Assembly (NCBI GenBank): GCA_903825065.1
Contig: CAIJZG010000223.1
Coordinates: 1 to 8,419, forward strand
Reading direction: 5' to 3'
From: an uncultured Bacteroidota bacterium
Lineage (GTDB): Bacteria; Bacteroidota; Bacteroidia; Chitinophagales; Chitinophagaceae
Length of the DNA stretch: 8,419 nucleotides
The notes beneath the pieces were generated by a model that did no database searches, had not been told where the DNA came from, and worked only from the letters and a program-made list of their open reading frames with translations. This document shows, piece after piece, positions 1 through 7,295 of the stretch. A program made the position numbers and the translations under genes. How positions within the stretch are numbered: the first letter of the stretch is position 1; the number at the start of each line of letters is the position of its first letter.

Positions 1-2868
1 AAGACTATCCAATTTGTTACAATAATTAGAATCTGTTAGAATGAGTTTTACATCATAAGTTCCAGCTGATGTGTAAGTATGTGTTACAGTTTCGGTACCA
101 GCAATTTTTGTAGTTCCATCTCCAAAAACCCAAAGAAAAGAATTAGCTGCAAATGGTTTTGCAGGACTTATCGGAGGAATTGAAAGATTATTAAAATCAT
201 AGGTCAATGAATTACACTGCCCTACTTTAATAGGTTTAAAATTCAATAAAGCTGCATCATTTCTCACTCGGATGGTTACAATAGAAGAGTCTGCAATATT
301 GCAGCTTGCAGAATCGACTGAAATTAATTTTACATTATAAAATCCAACATTTGTAAATACATGTGATGTTTTTGGAGCGATGGTTGTATCTCTTTTTGTT
401 CCATCATTATAATCCCAGATATAAGTTTTTCCCATTGCTAAGGAATCTTCAAATACAACTGTAAGAGGAACACAACCAGCAGTATCTCCCACATGTCCAT
501 TAATAGAAGTGACGAGATCTGTTCCAACACCCGCTAAATTGAAAGTTATTTTTATTGCTGCCAAATTACAACCTGCAGTGCCAGAACCATTATTTGGAGA
601 CCATGAACCCGCTGATGTAGGAAATTTTGCACCGCCAAAACAGTTGCCACAAACTGCTTGATAAATAATCCCATTCCTATCAAATCTACTTGTACCTCCA
701 TCTACATGGTCAGGATATTTTCCTCCATTTTGTCCAAAAAATGAACCATACTTCAAACTATTGCTATTTTTTTCCAAAACGATGAAATAAAAGTCACTTC
801 CATCAGTGGTACTCATTATTGCATCATTCGTAACTGATAAATGATTGGTACCTGCGCTTGGATATTTTATTGGTCCCCCATTAATATTTAAAGTGTTTCC
901 CAGACCTCCCCAACCAGAAACATAAATATTCTCACAACGATCTACTAAAAAAGCAGTGGGTGAAATGTTTGGAATACTTGTATTGGTACCAAAATTGGTT
1001 GAAAAAATGATAGTACTTAAATCTTGGCTCAATTTGGTTACAAATTGCTTGCCCCCATTTTCATTATAAAGAACATTTTGAGCTGGGATAAGACCCGTTG
1101 TGGTTCCCATGATATAAGGAAAAGAAAATTTATCAAACTGAATTCCAAAAATAATATCCAATGCAGGAGTACCGAAAAATGTAGTTTTTTTCAACACTCC
1201 TGCATTGCTATAAATAGCCACAAAACCATCACTTAAACCTCCTTGAAAAGTTGGCATTAATGAGTTTGATTTATCGCCGGGAAAATCAGAGCTTGCTGTT
1301 GCACCTGCTACATAAATATCATTATTGGTAGGATTCAAAGCCAAAACAAATGCAGCATCATCTTCATTGCCACCCAAATATGTACTGAAAAAAGGTGTTG
1401 TTAGTTTCGGATCAAACTTTATTACGATGGCATCTTGTGAGCGTCCCACAGCATTCTTCCCCCCATTAATAGATCCATCAGTAACAGGAAAATCTGTTGA
1501 TTGAGTACATCCTGATAAATAGATATTTCCAACTGCATCAACTATTACTTCACTTCTTGAATCATCTCCATAATTTTGATTAATACTTTGCGCAAATCCA
1601 CCACCATTAGTAGATTCTTTGTCCACAATATTTACGCCATCATCTTCCGATCCGCCTATTATTTTTGAACCAATTAATTGCGATCCATCACTATTTAATT
1701 TTGATATAACAATATCCCATTTACCACCTTTCCCTAATCTGGATCCTGGATAATCAGATGAATTTGTTCTACCTGCAATTATTAAATTGTTATTTGCATC
1801 TACAACTAGACTATGTGGTTGTTCCCAACCAGATGTACCCCCTAAATAAGTTGCATAAACACGGTCAGTTCCAGTGGCATTAAATTTCATAAGAGCAATA
1901 TCTGTACTACCCCTTGGTCCTTGAAAAGTGGATTGAAATGCCCCAACACTTACTGGAAATCCCACATCAAAAACAATTCCCCCTGCATAAAAATTTCCTT
2001 TATTATCATAGGTTGCGGTATAACCCCAATTATCGGCGATACTACCTGTAAATGTTGAAAAAATAAGGGGGTCAATTACCAAAGTTTCGCGGGGATTCAC
2101 AGGCTCATTCATTTGAATCCGAATGATATTTCCTTTCACTACATAATTGCATGAAATATCTTTTTTGCCAATACTTGTAAGCTGATAAGTATTTGGTCTT
2201 AGTTCTGTGACATCTTGAGCAGAGTTTTTAATGATTAAATTACCATCTGTAACTTTTAGTCCATCCGCTCCAGTAACATATAATGCAATTTGATTGGGGT
2301 CTCCACCTGGATGAACAATAAAATCATATTTCAATTTACCCTGATCGCTATAATAACGGACATCGATATTAGGATAAATATCTTGATAGGTTACTGCATT
2401 AAAAATATGGCAATGAGAAGTCCATTTTTTTGGATCATTTCCAATAAAATAGTTATTGTATGTATTTTGAGGTTTTTCAGGAATAGCTTTGGGCGAGGGG
2501 TTCGAGTTTAAAAAATTGATTTCGTAAACATGCCCTCTTAAAATATTATCTGTTGAACTAGCAGGTATATTATTGGAATTAGAACTGATCGATTGTATCT
2601 TCTTTACAATTGCACCGTTACCACCCTCGTTCTTTAAATTCGTGTTATGTATTTGATGATTCGCAAGATCAGTTGGATTTAGTAAAAGCATTCTATACCC
2701 ACCATCTGCCTTTAATGCAAAAGCACCAGTAGTTAGGTTTCCTTTAAATTGAATTTCTTTATCCCATTGTCCTTTATTCTCAACAAATTCTAAATAGCTT
2801 TGGGCTATAGATTTACTAAAGGCCAAAGAAAAAAGGAACAATGCAATAATTCTAGCCAATGCTTTCAA
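1..2868 (-). CDS. Large secreted/surface protein with DUF7948-like, SBBP propeller and PKD domains (3' end outside window)
   Basis: The reading frame is open for 956 codons with no stop and leaves the window at base 1, so the C-terminus is missing. Residues 1-23 are a signal peptide: basic start, hydrophobic core RIIALFLFSLAF, end SIAQS. Residues 24-270 open with FVENKGQWD and match the N-terminal domain (DUF7948) of large Bacteroidota surface proteins. Residues 270-760 hold SBBP-type beta-propeller repeats, with hallmarks TYLGG (340-344, 496-500), DAVGNIYLSG (444-453), YVAGATASSDFP (519-530). Two PKD domains follow, about 787-868 (WDYNDGT at 818-824) and 870-956 (WVFGDGT at 913-919, THTYTSAGTYDVKL after it). 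Such proteins are usually exported and surface-attached or released, often by type IX secretion, but any sorting domain would lie beyond the edge. No ATG precedes the signal peptide. I chose TTG at 2868; ATT at 2883 would give a slightly longer N-terminus. The gene begins 17 bases after recG on the same strand. Substrate or binding partner is unknown. Confidence 0.88.
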   Translation of the reverse strand, partial: MKALARIIALFLFSLAFSKSIAQSYLEFVENKGQWDKEIQFKGNLTTGAFALKADGGYRMLLLNPTDLANHQIHNTNLKNEGGNGAIVKKIQSISSNSNNIPASSTDNILRGHVYEINFLNSNPSPKAIPEKPQNTYNNYFIGNDPKKWTSHCHIFNAVTYQDIYPNIDVRYYSDQGKLKYDFIVHPGGDPNQIALYVTGADGLKVTDGNLIIKNSAQDVTELRPNTYQLTSIGKKDISCNYVVKGNIIRIQMNEPVNPRETLVIDPLIFSTFTGSIADNWGYTATYDNKGNFYAGGIVFDVGFPVSVGAFQSTFQGPRGSTDIALMKFNATGTDRVYATYLGGTSGWEQPHSLVVDANNNLIIAGRTNSSDYPGSRLGKGGKWDIVISKLNSDGSQLIGSKIIGGSEDDGVNIVDKESTNGGGFAQSINQNYGDDSRSEVIVDAVGNIYLSGCTQSTDFPVTDGSINGGKNAVGRSQDAIVIKFDPKLTTPFFSTYLGGNEDDAAFVLALNPTNNDIYVAGATASSDFPGDKSNSLMPTFQGGLSDGFVAIYSNAGVLKKTTFFGTPALDIIFGIQFDKFSFPYIMGTTTGLIPAQNVLYNENGGKQFVTKLSQDLSTIIFSTNFGTNTSIPNISPTAFLVDRCENIYVSGWGGLGNTLNINGGPIKYPSAGTNHLSVTNDAIMSTTDGSDFYFIVLEKNSNSLKYGSFFGQNGGKYPDHVDGGTSRFDRNGIIYQAVCGNCFGGAKFPTSAGSWSPNNGSGTAGCNLAAIKITFNLAGVGTDLVTSINGHVGDTAGCVPLTVVFEDSLAMGKTYIWDYNDGTKRDTTIAPKTSHVFTNVGFYNVKLISVDSASCNIADSSIVTIRVRNDAALLNFKPIKVGQCNSLTYDFNNLSIPPISPAKPFAANSFLWVFGDGTTKIAGTETVTHTYTSAGTYDVKLILTDSNYCNKLDSL

Positions 2869-2885
2869 GAACCAAATTTTAATAG

Positions 2886-4946
2886 TTAAGATATCTTACT
2901 CCACCCATTTTTACCTTTCTGCGATTGAAGGTAATTTTTCAAATGCAAATTCTTTGCCATTATTAGGTCAGCATCCTCTTCCACCAGCTTTTCAGCCATT
3001 TCTTTTGCTTTTTCCAATAAGGCTTTATCATTAACAATACTTGCCAATTTAAAATTCAGAGCACCACTTTGCCGGGTTCCTTCAATATCGCCGGGACCGC
3101 GTAATTCCAAGTCTTTCTCTGCTATTTTAAAACCATCATTGGTGGCACACATTATCTTGATACGTTCTCTGGCTTCATTGCTTGCTCGCACACTAGTTAA
3201 TAATATGCAAAAACTTTTTTCAGTACCCCTTCCTACCCTCCCCCGAAGTTGGTGAAGCTGAGATAATCCAAATTTTTCAGCACTTTCAATCACCATCACT
3301 GAGGCGTTTGGAACATTTACGCCTACTTCAATAACAGTGGTACTGACCATTATTTGCGTATCCCCACTTACAAAGCGTTTCATATTCGTCTCTTTCTGCT
3401 CAGCAGGCTGCCTGCCATGCACCATACTAATGCGATATTTCGGCTCTGGAAAAAACGACTTTACTTGTTCGTATCCCTGCATCAGATCCTCGTAACTCAG
3501 TTTCTCACTCTCTTCTATCAAAGGATATATAAAATAAATTTGCCGTCCCTTCAGTACTTCTGTCTTTACGAAATCCATCACTGAAGCCCTTGCAGTTTCA
3601 AAGCGATGAACTGTTGTAATGGGAATTCTTCCCGGTGGTAATTCATCCATGACACTATAATCTAAATCCCCATAAGCTGTCATGGCTAATGTACGCGGTA
3701 TTGGGGTTGCTGTCATTACTAACACATGAGGAGGCAACACAGCTTTAGACCATAATTTAGCTCTTTGTGCTACACCAAAACGATGTTGCTCATCTACAAT
3801 TACCAATCCTAAATTTTTAAATTGTACGGTGTCCTCAATCACCGCATGTGTACCCACCACAAAGTGAATGGTATCGTCCAATAATCCTTGCAAAATTCTT
3901 TTTCTTTCTCTGGTCTTAGTGCTTCCTGTTAATAATGCAATTTCAATGGGCATTTCTTTGAGCAACTCACTCAAACCTGTATAATGTTGTTGCGCTAAAA
4001 TTTCTGTGGGTGCCATCATACAACTTTGAAAACCATTATCAGCTGCCAGTAACATACTAAGTAATGCCACAATGGTTTTTCCACTTCCTACATCGCCTTG
4101 TAATAATCGATTCATCTGGCGTCCTCGACCTGTATCGTTTCTAATTTCTTTTAAAACTCTTTTTTGTGCACCAGTTAATTCAAAGGGTAAATACTTTGCA
4201 TAAAAAGTATTGAAGATATCTCCTACTTTTTCAAAAATAACTGATTTACTCACTCGATGTCTTTCGAGTCTGGTTAAATTCAATCGCACTTGGGCAATAA
4301 AAAATTCTTCAAACTTTAATCGGTTGATTGCTTTTTGATAACCCTGTACCGACTTTGGAAAGTGGATCTGGCAATTTGCTTCATATCTGTCCATCAAATG
4401 CAAAGCCTTACAAATAGGAAGCGGGATATTTTCAATCAGCTCATCAGGGTGCATGATAGAAATAAGGGCATAAGTTAGTTTCCCAATTTGTCTACCATTT
4501 AATCCCCTTGCTTTTAATTTTTCGGTACTTGGATAAACGGGCTCCAAAAAACTACTGCCATCGGCTTTAGCAGGAACATAGGATTCAATTTCAGGGTGCA
4601 CAATTTGTGGTTTCCCATTAAAAAATCCTGTTTTCCCGAAAACCAAATAGGTGTTGCCTTCGATCAGGTTTTTGTGCACCCAGCTAATCCCTTGAAACCA
4701 TGCTAACTCCAGAGTTCCTGTATCATCCTTTAATTGTGCTACCAATCTTTTACCACGTTTCTCACCCACGGTTTCGAAATACTGGAGTTTTCCTACTACC
4801 TGGATATAATCGGTATCTGGATTGATATCCTTGATCTTATTCACTTTTGTCTTATCAATATGCCGATTCGGGAAATGATTGAGTAGGTCACCAAACGTGA
4901 AGATGCCCAACTCTTTTTTAAGCATATCAGCACGCAAAGGACCCAC
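2886..4946 (-). CDS. recG: ATP-dependent DNA helicase RecG
   Basis: RecG remodels stalled replication forks and branch-migrates Holliday junctions and D-/R-loops in the cytoplasm. Numbered from the GTG at 4946 (686 residues), an N-terminal wedge/OB-fold region (about 45-125) precedes the helicase core: Walker A GDVGSGKT (284-291), motif Ia MAPTEILAQQH (311-321), motif II DEQH (385-388), motif III TATPIPRT (412-419), motif VI QLRGRVGRG (566-574), and the RecG C-terminal block RGPGDIEGTRQSG (616-628). Length is normal for the family. GTG at 4946 is the only standard start in frame, but it is probably internal. The upstream codons read SPIEYLKG and run straight into VGPLRADMLKKELGIF, which is the conserved RecG N-terminus. 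The true start is therefore likely a non-standard codon, best placed at ATC 4997 (MSQNNYILPSP..., 703 residues). A stop pair lies further upstream in that frame, near 5025-5030. The gene is divergent from trpS and may be co-transcribed with the surface protein downstream. Confidence 0.97.
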   Translation of the reverse strand: MGPLRADMLKKELGIFTFGDLLNHFPNRHIDKTKVNKIKDINPDTDYIQVVGKLQYFETVGEKRGKRLVAQLKDDTGTLELAWFQGISWVHKNLIEGNTYLVFGKTGFFNGKPQIVHPEIESYVPAKADGSSFLEPVYPSTEKLKARGLNGRQIGKLTYALISIMHPDELIENIPLPICKALHLMDRYEANCQIHFPKSVQGYQKAINRLKFEEFFIAQVRLNLTRLERHRVSKSVIFEKVGDIFNTFYAKYLPFELTGAQKRVLKEIRNDTGRGRQMNRLLQGDVGSGKTIVALLSMLLAADNGFQSCMMAPTEILAQQHYTGLSELLKEMPIEIALLTGSTKTRERKRILQGLLDDTIHFVVGTHAVIEDTVQFKNLGLVIVDEQHRFGVAQRAKLWSKAVLPPHVLVMTATPIPRTLAMTAYGDLDYSVMDELPPGRIPITTVHRFETARASVMDFVKTEVLKGRQIYFIYPLIEESEKLSYEDLMQGYEQVKSFFPEPKYRISMVHGRQPAEQKETNMKRFVSGDTQIMVSTTVIEVGVNVPNASVMVIESAEKFGLSQLHQLRGRVGRGTEKSFCILLTSVRASNEARERIKIMCATNDGFKIAEKDLELRGPGDIEGTRQSGALNFKLASIVNDKALLEKAKEMAEKLVEEDADLIMAKNLHLKNYLQSQKGKNGWSKIS

Positions 4947-4997
4947 CCCTTTGAGGTATTCGATAGGTGATGGTAATATGTAATTATTCTGACTGAT
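4947..4997 (-). other. recG: Probable N-terminal extension of recG with non-AUG start (ATC at 4997)
   Basis: These 17 codons continue the recG frame upstream of GTG 4946 and read as SQNNYILPSPIEYLKG after the first codon. PIEYLKGVGP is the typical beginning of RecG proteins in this phylum, so the region is almost certainly translated. No ATG, GTG or TTG exists in frame between here and the upstream stop codons. ATC (4997) or ATA (4979) are the plausible initiators. A base change or sequencing error that removed an ATG is the alternative. Confidence 0.65.
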
Positions 4998-5074
4998 ACG
5001 ATTCTTTAAAAATATACTGCAATGTTACTACAAAGCTGCCTTTAGTTCGTGTTACAAACTTATCATGCATTTCT

Positions 5075-5082
5075 TATCTTCG
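5075..5082 (+). promoter_or_regulatory. Candidate Bacteroidota -7 element for trpS
   Basis: TATCTTCG differs at one position from the Bacteroidota sigma-factor -7 consensus TAnnTTTG. It ends 4 bases before the trpS ATG, so the predicted transcript start falls on or next to the start codon. No good -33 TTTG lies 19-21 bases upstream (the corresponding bases read GTTA), so the call stays tentative. Confidence 0.35.
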
Positions 5083-5086
5083 CCGG

Positions 5087-6094
5087 ATGTCAAAAGAGGT
5101 TGTTTTAAGTGGAATCAGGCCAACTGGCTTTCTGCACCTGGGTAATTACTTTGGTGCAATGCGCAATTATGTAAGAATGCAGGACGAATACAACTGCTAT
5201 TTCTTTGTAGCCAATTGGCATAGTTTAACTACACATCCCGACACCAGTGAACTTCGCAATAGTGTGCATAGGGTAATTGCAGAAAATATCGCTTGTGGAT
5301 TAGATCCTGAAAAAGTAGCGCTTTATGTGCAAAGTGATGTGCCGGAAATTGCAGAATTATATCTGTATTTAAATACTATGGCGTATAAGGGTGAATTAGA
5401 AAAGACCACCACTTTTAAAGAAAAGGTAAGATTGAGTCCTGATAATGTAAACGCAGGCTTATTAACTTATCCCGTTTTAATGGCGGCAGATATTTTAATT
5501 CATCGTGCCGTAAAAGTACCAGTAGGCAAGGATCAGGAGCAACACCTGGAAATGGCCAGAAATTTTGCAGAGCGATTTAACCATCGTTATGGAGATATAT
5601 TACCTGCTCCGCAGGCATTTAATTTTGGAGGCGATTTAGTAAAGATTTTAAGCTTGGATGGCAATGGTAAAATGAGTAAAAGTGAAAACCAGATGAATAC
5701 AATTTTTCTGGCCGATGATGATGAGCATATTCGTAAAAAAATCATGAAAGCCAAGACTGATGGGGGGCCTCTAACGCCAAATAGTATTAAGCCAGATTAT
5801 ATTGAGAATTTGTTTACCCTTTTAAGTCAGGTAAGTTCAGCAGATACTGTAGCAAAATTTGAAGCTGATTTCAATGCGAGTTCTGAGGGAAATTGCATTA
5901 TTCGATATGGCGATTTGAAAAAACAATTAGCGGCTGATATGGTTACATTTATTACACCTATTCGTACCCAAGCAGCAGAAATTCAGCAGAATAAGGAACT
6001 ACTTCAAAAAATTATTCGTCAGGGTGCAGAAAAAGCACGGATAAGTGCTGGAGCAACTCTGAAGTTGGTGCGGAATGCGATGGGAATGAATTAA
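5087..6094 (+). CDS. trpS: Tryptophanyl-tRNA synthetase
   Basis: This cytoplasmic class I aminoacyl-tRNA synthetase charges tRNA-Trp with tryptophan using ATP. The 335-residue length is normal for the bacterial enzyme. Near the N-terminus is SGIRPTGFLHLGNYFGA, whose HLGN (17-20) is the HIGH-type signature. The tryptophan/ATP pocket region includes MAADILIHRA (132-141) and VPVGKDQEQHLEMARNFAERFN (split as 144-149 VPVGKD, then QEQHLEMARNFAERFN). GKMSKS at 194-199 is the KMSKS loop. The C-terminal helical part (240-335) carries the anticodon-recognition region. The ATG at 5087 is well placed: the family motif begins seven residues later, and a -7-like promoter element sits just upstream. The gene is divergent from recG and is followed 65 bases later by a deoxynucleoside kinase on the same strand. 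Nothing in the sequence suggests a leader peptide, T-box or attenuator, so it is probably constitutive. Confidence 0.98.
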   Translation: MSKEVVLSGIRPTGFLHLGNYFGAMRNYVRMQDEYNCYFFVANWHSLTTHPDTSELRNSVHRVIAENIACGLDPEKVALYVQSDVPEIAELYLYLNTMAYKGELEKTTTFKEKVRLSPDNVNAGLLTYPVLMAADILIHRAVKVPVGKDQEQHLEMARNFAERFNHRYGDILPAPQAFNFGGDLVKILSLDGNGKMSKSENQMNTIFLADDDEHIRKKIMKAKTDGGPLTPNSIKPDYIENLFTLLSQVSSADTVAKFEADFNASSEGNCIIRYGDLKKQLAADMVTFITPIRTQAAEIQQNKELLQKIIRQGAEKARISAGATLKLVRNAMGMN

Positions 6095-6122
6095 AAACAG
6101 TTTTAAAAAATATTTGATTAAA

Positions 6123-6135
6123 ATGCCGATGGCAT
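6123..6135 (+). other. Small perfect hairpin between trpS and the kinase gene
   Basis: ATGCC-GAT-GGCAT forms a 5-bp stem with a 3-base loop. It is followed after AACC by five T residues (6140-6144). It could act as a weak or partial terminator, or as an mRNA processing or stability element between the two genes. The short stem and interrupted T-tract make a strong terminator unlikely. Confidence 0.3.
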
Positions 6136-6159
6136 AACCTTTTTCGTACATTCATTAAT

Positions 6160-6795
6160 ATGGCCAAACTTAAGAAACCAAAACACGTAGCAATAGCGGG
6201 TAATATCGGTGCCGGAAAAACAACTTTGACAGAAATGTTGAGTAAACATTATCGTTGGATTCCACAATTCGAGGATGTTGAACATAACCCATATTTAATG
6301 GATTTTTATGAGGATATGCCAAGATGGAGTTTCAACTTGCAAGTGTACTTTTTGAATACTCGACTTACGCAGTTATTAGAGATTCATCATGGCACTGAAA
6401 CAGTTATTCAGGATCGAACTATTTATGAAGATGCGAATATATTTGCTCCCAATTTGCACGAAATGGGGCTCATGAGTAAACGTGATTTTGATAACTATTT
6501 TAATTTTTTTCAGACACTTAAAACAATGGTGCAGCCTCCAGATTTAATGATTTATCTGAAGTGTTCGGTACCTACTTTGGTTTCACAAATTCAGAAAAGA
6601 GGGCGTGAATATGAAGAAAATATCAGACTGGATTATTTGAAGCGATTAAACGAACATTATTCTCGTTGGGTAGATGGATATAAAGAAGGGCAGTTATTAA
6701 TCATCGATTGCGACAAAAATAAATTCGCAGAAAACGAAGAACATTTTGGTGAGATAATCAGTAAAGTGGATAGTATGTTATTCGGACTATTTTAA
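6160..6795 (+). CDS. Deoxynucleoside kinase (dCK/dGK family)
   Basis: The enzyme phosphorylates deoxynucleosides, typically deoxyadenosine, deoxyguanosine or deoxycytidine, to the 5'-monophosphate in nucleotide salvage in the cytoplasm. The 211-residue length is typical of bacterial members. Visible motifs are the P-loop GNIGAGKT (14-21), the substrate-pocket region around FEDVEHNPYLMDFYEDMPRW (37-56) with FNLQVYFLNTR (58-68) after it, the catalytic DRTIYED (85-91, corresponding to the family's D-R-[ST] motif), and a basic lid KRGREYEENI (147-156). The base specificity cannot be read from sequence alone. The ATG at 6160 places the P-loop at the usual distance from the N-terminus. There is no Shine-Dalgarno sequence, only the AT-rich stretch TTCATTAAT. 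The gene lies 65 bases after trpS. A TTTG at 6113 with a poor -7 match at 6135 (TAACCTTT) could provide a promoter of its own. Transcription should end at the intrinsic terminator that follows. Confidence 0.95.
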   Translation: MAKLKKPKHVAIAGNIGAGKTTLTEMLSKHYRWIPQFEDVEHNPYLMDFYEDMPRWSFNLQVYFLNTRLTQLLEIHHGTETVIQDRTIYEDANIFAPNLHEMGLMSKRDFDNYFNFFQTLKTMVQPPDLMIYLKCSVPTLVSQIQKRGREYEENIRLDYLKRLNEHYSRWVDGYKEGQLLIIDCDKNKFAENEEHFGEIISKVDSMLFGLF

Positions 6796-6814
6796 TTTAT
6801 AATGATCCTATATT

Positions 6815-6841
6815 AAAAACCGGCCACTAGCCGGTTTTTTT
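6815..6841 (+). terminator. Rho-independent terminator after the deoxynucleoside kinase gene
   Basis: AAAAACCGGC (6815-6824) pairs perfectly with GCCGGTTTTT (6830-6839) around the loop CACTA, and a run of seven T residues (6835-6841) follows. It begins 19 bases after the kinase stop codon. The A-run on the left arm would also supply a U-tract in the opposite direction, so it may work on both strands. Confidence 0.93.
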
Positions 6842-7024
6842 GTAAGCGCTATTCATAATTAGCCCCCCTCCAATGCGCTTGCAAATAGGAAGGGAATGCC
6901 GAGCGCAGCAATGGCTGGGGTGGTTCATACTCAAATAGATTTAGCCCAACAAAAAAAGGTGTTTTCGAAAAAAGAAAGGGTTATAATTTTTCATTTTCTC
7001 TTTTTACTTTTAATTCAGTAATTG
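6842..7024. other. Intergenic region with a G+C-rich foldable patch; no convincing gene
   Basis: Between 6861 and 6925, 39 of 65 bases are G or C, far above the surroundings. Bases 6839-6849 can pair with 6875-6885 (core AAGCGC with GCGCTT, one G-U pair) around a 25-base loop. The same GCGCT (6875-6879) can instead pair with AGCGC at 6902-6906, so two exclusive folds are possible. A C-rich segment (6862-6872) faces a G-rich one (6913-6924). From about 6950 on, the DNA becomes A- and T-rich with long homopolymer runs. Only short open frames without homology that I recognise are present. A small structured RNA, a dispersed intergenic repeat or a decayed gene are all possible. Confidence 0.35.
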
Positions 7025-7258
7025 TTATCCCACACAAAAGAAGAATTGTTTTTTCCGACATAAAGGACAGTAACTAATCAGCGCAACTCTGGATTTTGGT
7101 CCCATTTTTTCCCAGACCTGTAGGCCACAGGTACAAATAAAAAGGACGGCTGTTGGTACGAAAACCAAACTGGCTAAATAATTCCAGACCAGCAGGATTC
7201 TGAAACCTGGAAACCTTGCAGTAATAGCAAGCCAAAAACCGCTGAACATTTGAACCAT
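7025..7258 (-). CDS. Small membrane protein with zinc-ribbon-like Cys pairs (unknown function)
   Basis: I do not recognise a named family. From ATG 7258 the frame encodes 77 residues. A hydrophobic stretch at about 19-41 (FRILLVWNYLASLVFVPTAV plus LFI) should form one membrane helix. It is followed directly by a soluble tail with Cys pairs CTC (42-44) and CPLC (64-67), the latter followed by RKK. CxC and CxxC pairs 19 residues apart are compatible with a zinc ribbon or rubredoxin-like knuckle. The frame can be extended upstream to 7339, but that would overlap the signal-peptide region of the divergent lipoprotein gene, so 7258 (or the ATG three codons later, 7249) is preferred. Nothing competes on the plus strand here, which supports a real gene. 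The lack of a recognised homologue and the short length leave doubt. Its stop lies about 180 bases from the kinase terminator, which could end transcripts from either side. Confidence 0.5.
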   Translation of the reverse strand: MVQMFSGFWLAITARFPGFRILLVWNYLASLVFVPTAVLFICTCGLQVWEKMGPKSRVALISYCPLCRKKQFFFCVG

Positions 7259-7295
7259 GGTGTTAGACAGGGGAAACAATATTAATTCTTTAAAA

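Noticed and set aside
1024..1236. Plus-strand open frame of 70 codons
   Set aside because: It lies inside the minus-strand surface protein gene, whose domain matches are clear; the plus-strand product shows no family features.
2290..2511. Plus-strand open frame of 73 codons
   Set aside because: It is antisense to the DUF7948-like region of the surface protein and has no independent support.
3354..3584. Plus-strand open frame of 76 codons
   Set aside because: It is antisense to the recG helicase core and has no recognisable content.
5009..5034. Possible recG promoter on the minus strand (TTTG and TATATTTT)
   Set aside because: The spacing of 14 bases is too short for the usual 19-21 between Bacteroidota -33 and -7 elements.
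6827..6928. Minus-strand frame of 33 codons starting MNHPSHCC
   Set aside because: It reads through the terminator hairpin and the foldable G+C-rich patch; its length and composition give no support for translation.
6889..7077. Plus-strand open frame beginning EGNAERSNGWGG
   Set aside because: It is preceded directly by a stop codon, has no start codon near its beginning, and overlaps the minus-strand small gene; at most it is a gene remnant.
7257..7295. Upstream ATG for the lipoprotein gene
   Set aside because: It would add 13 polar residues ahead of a complete lipoprotein signal peptide that starts MKKVFIP at 7296.
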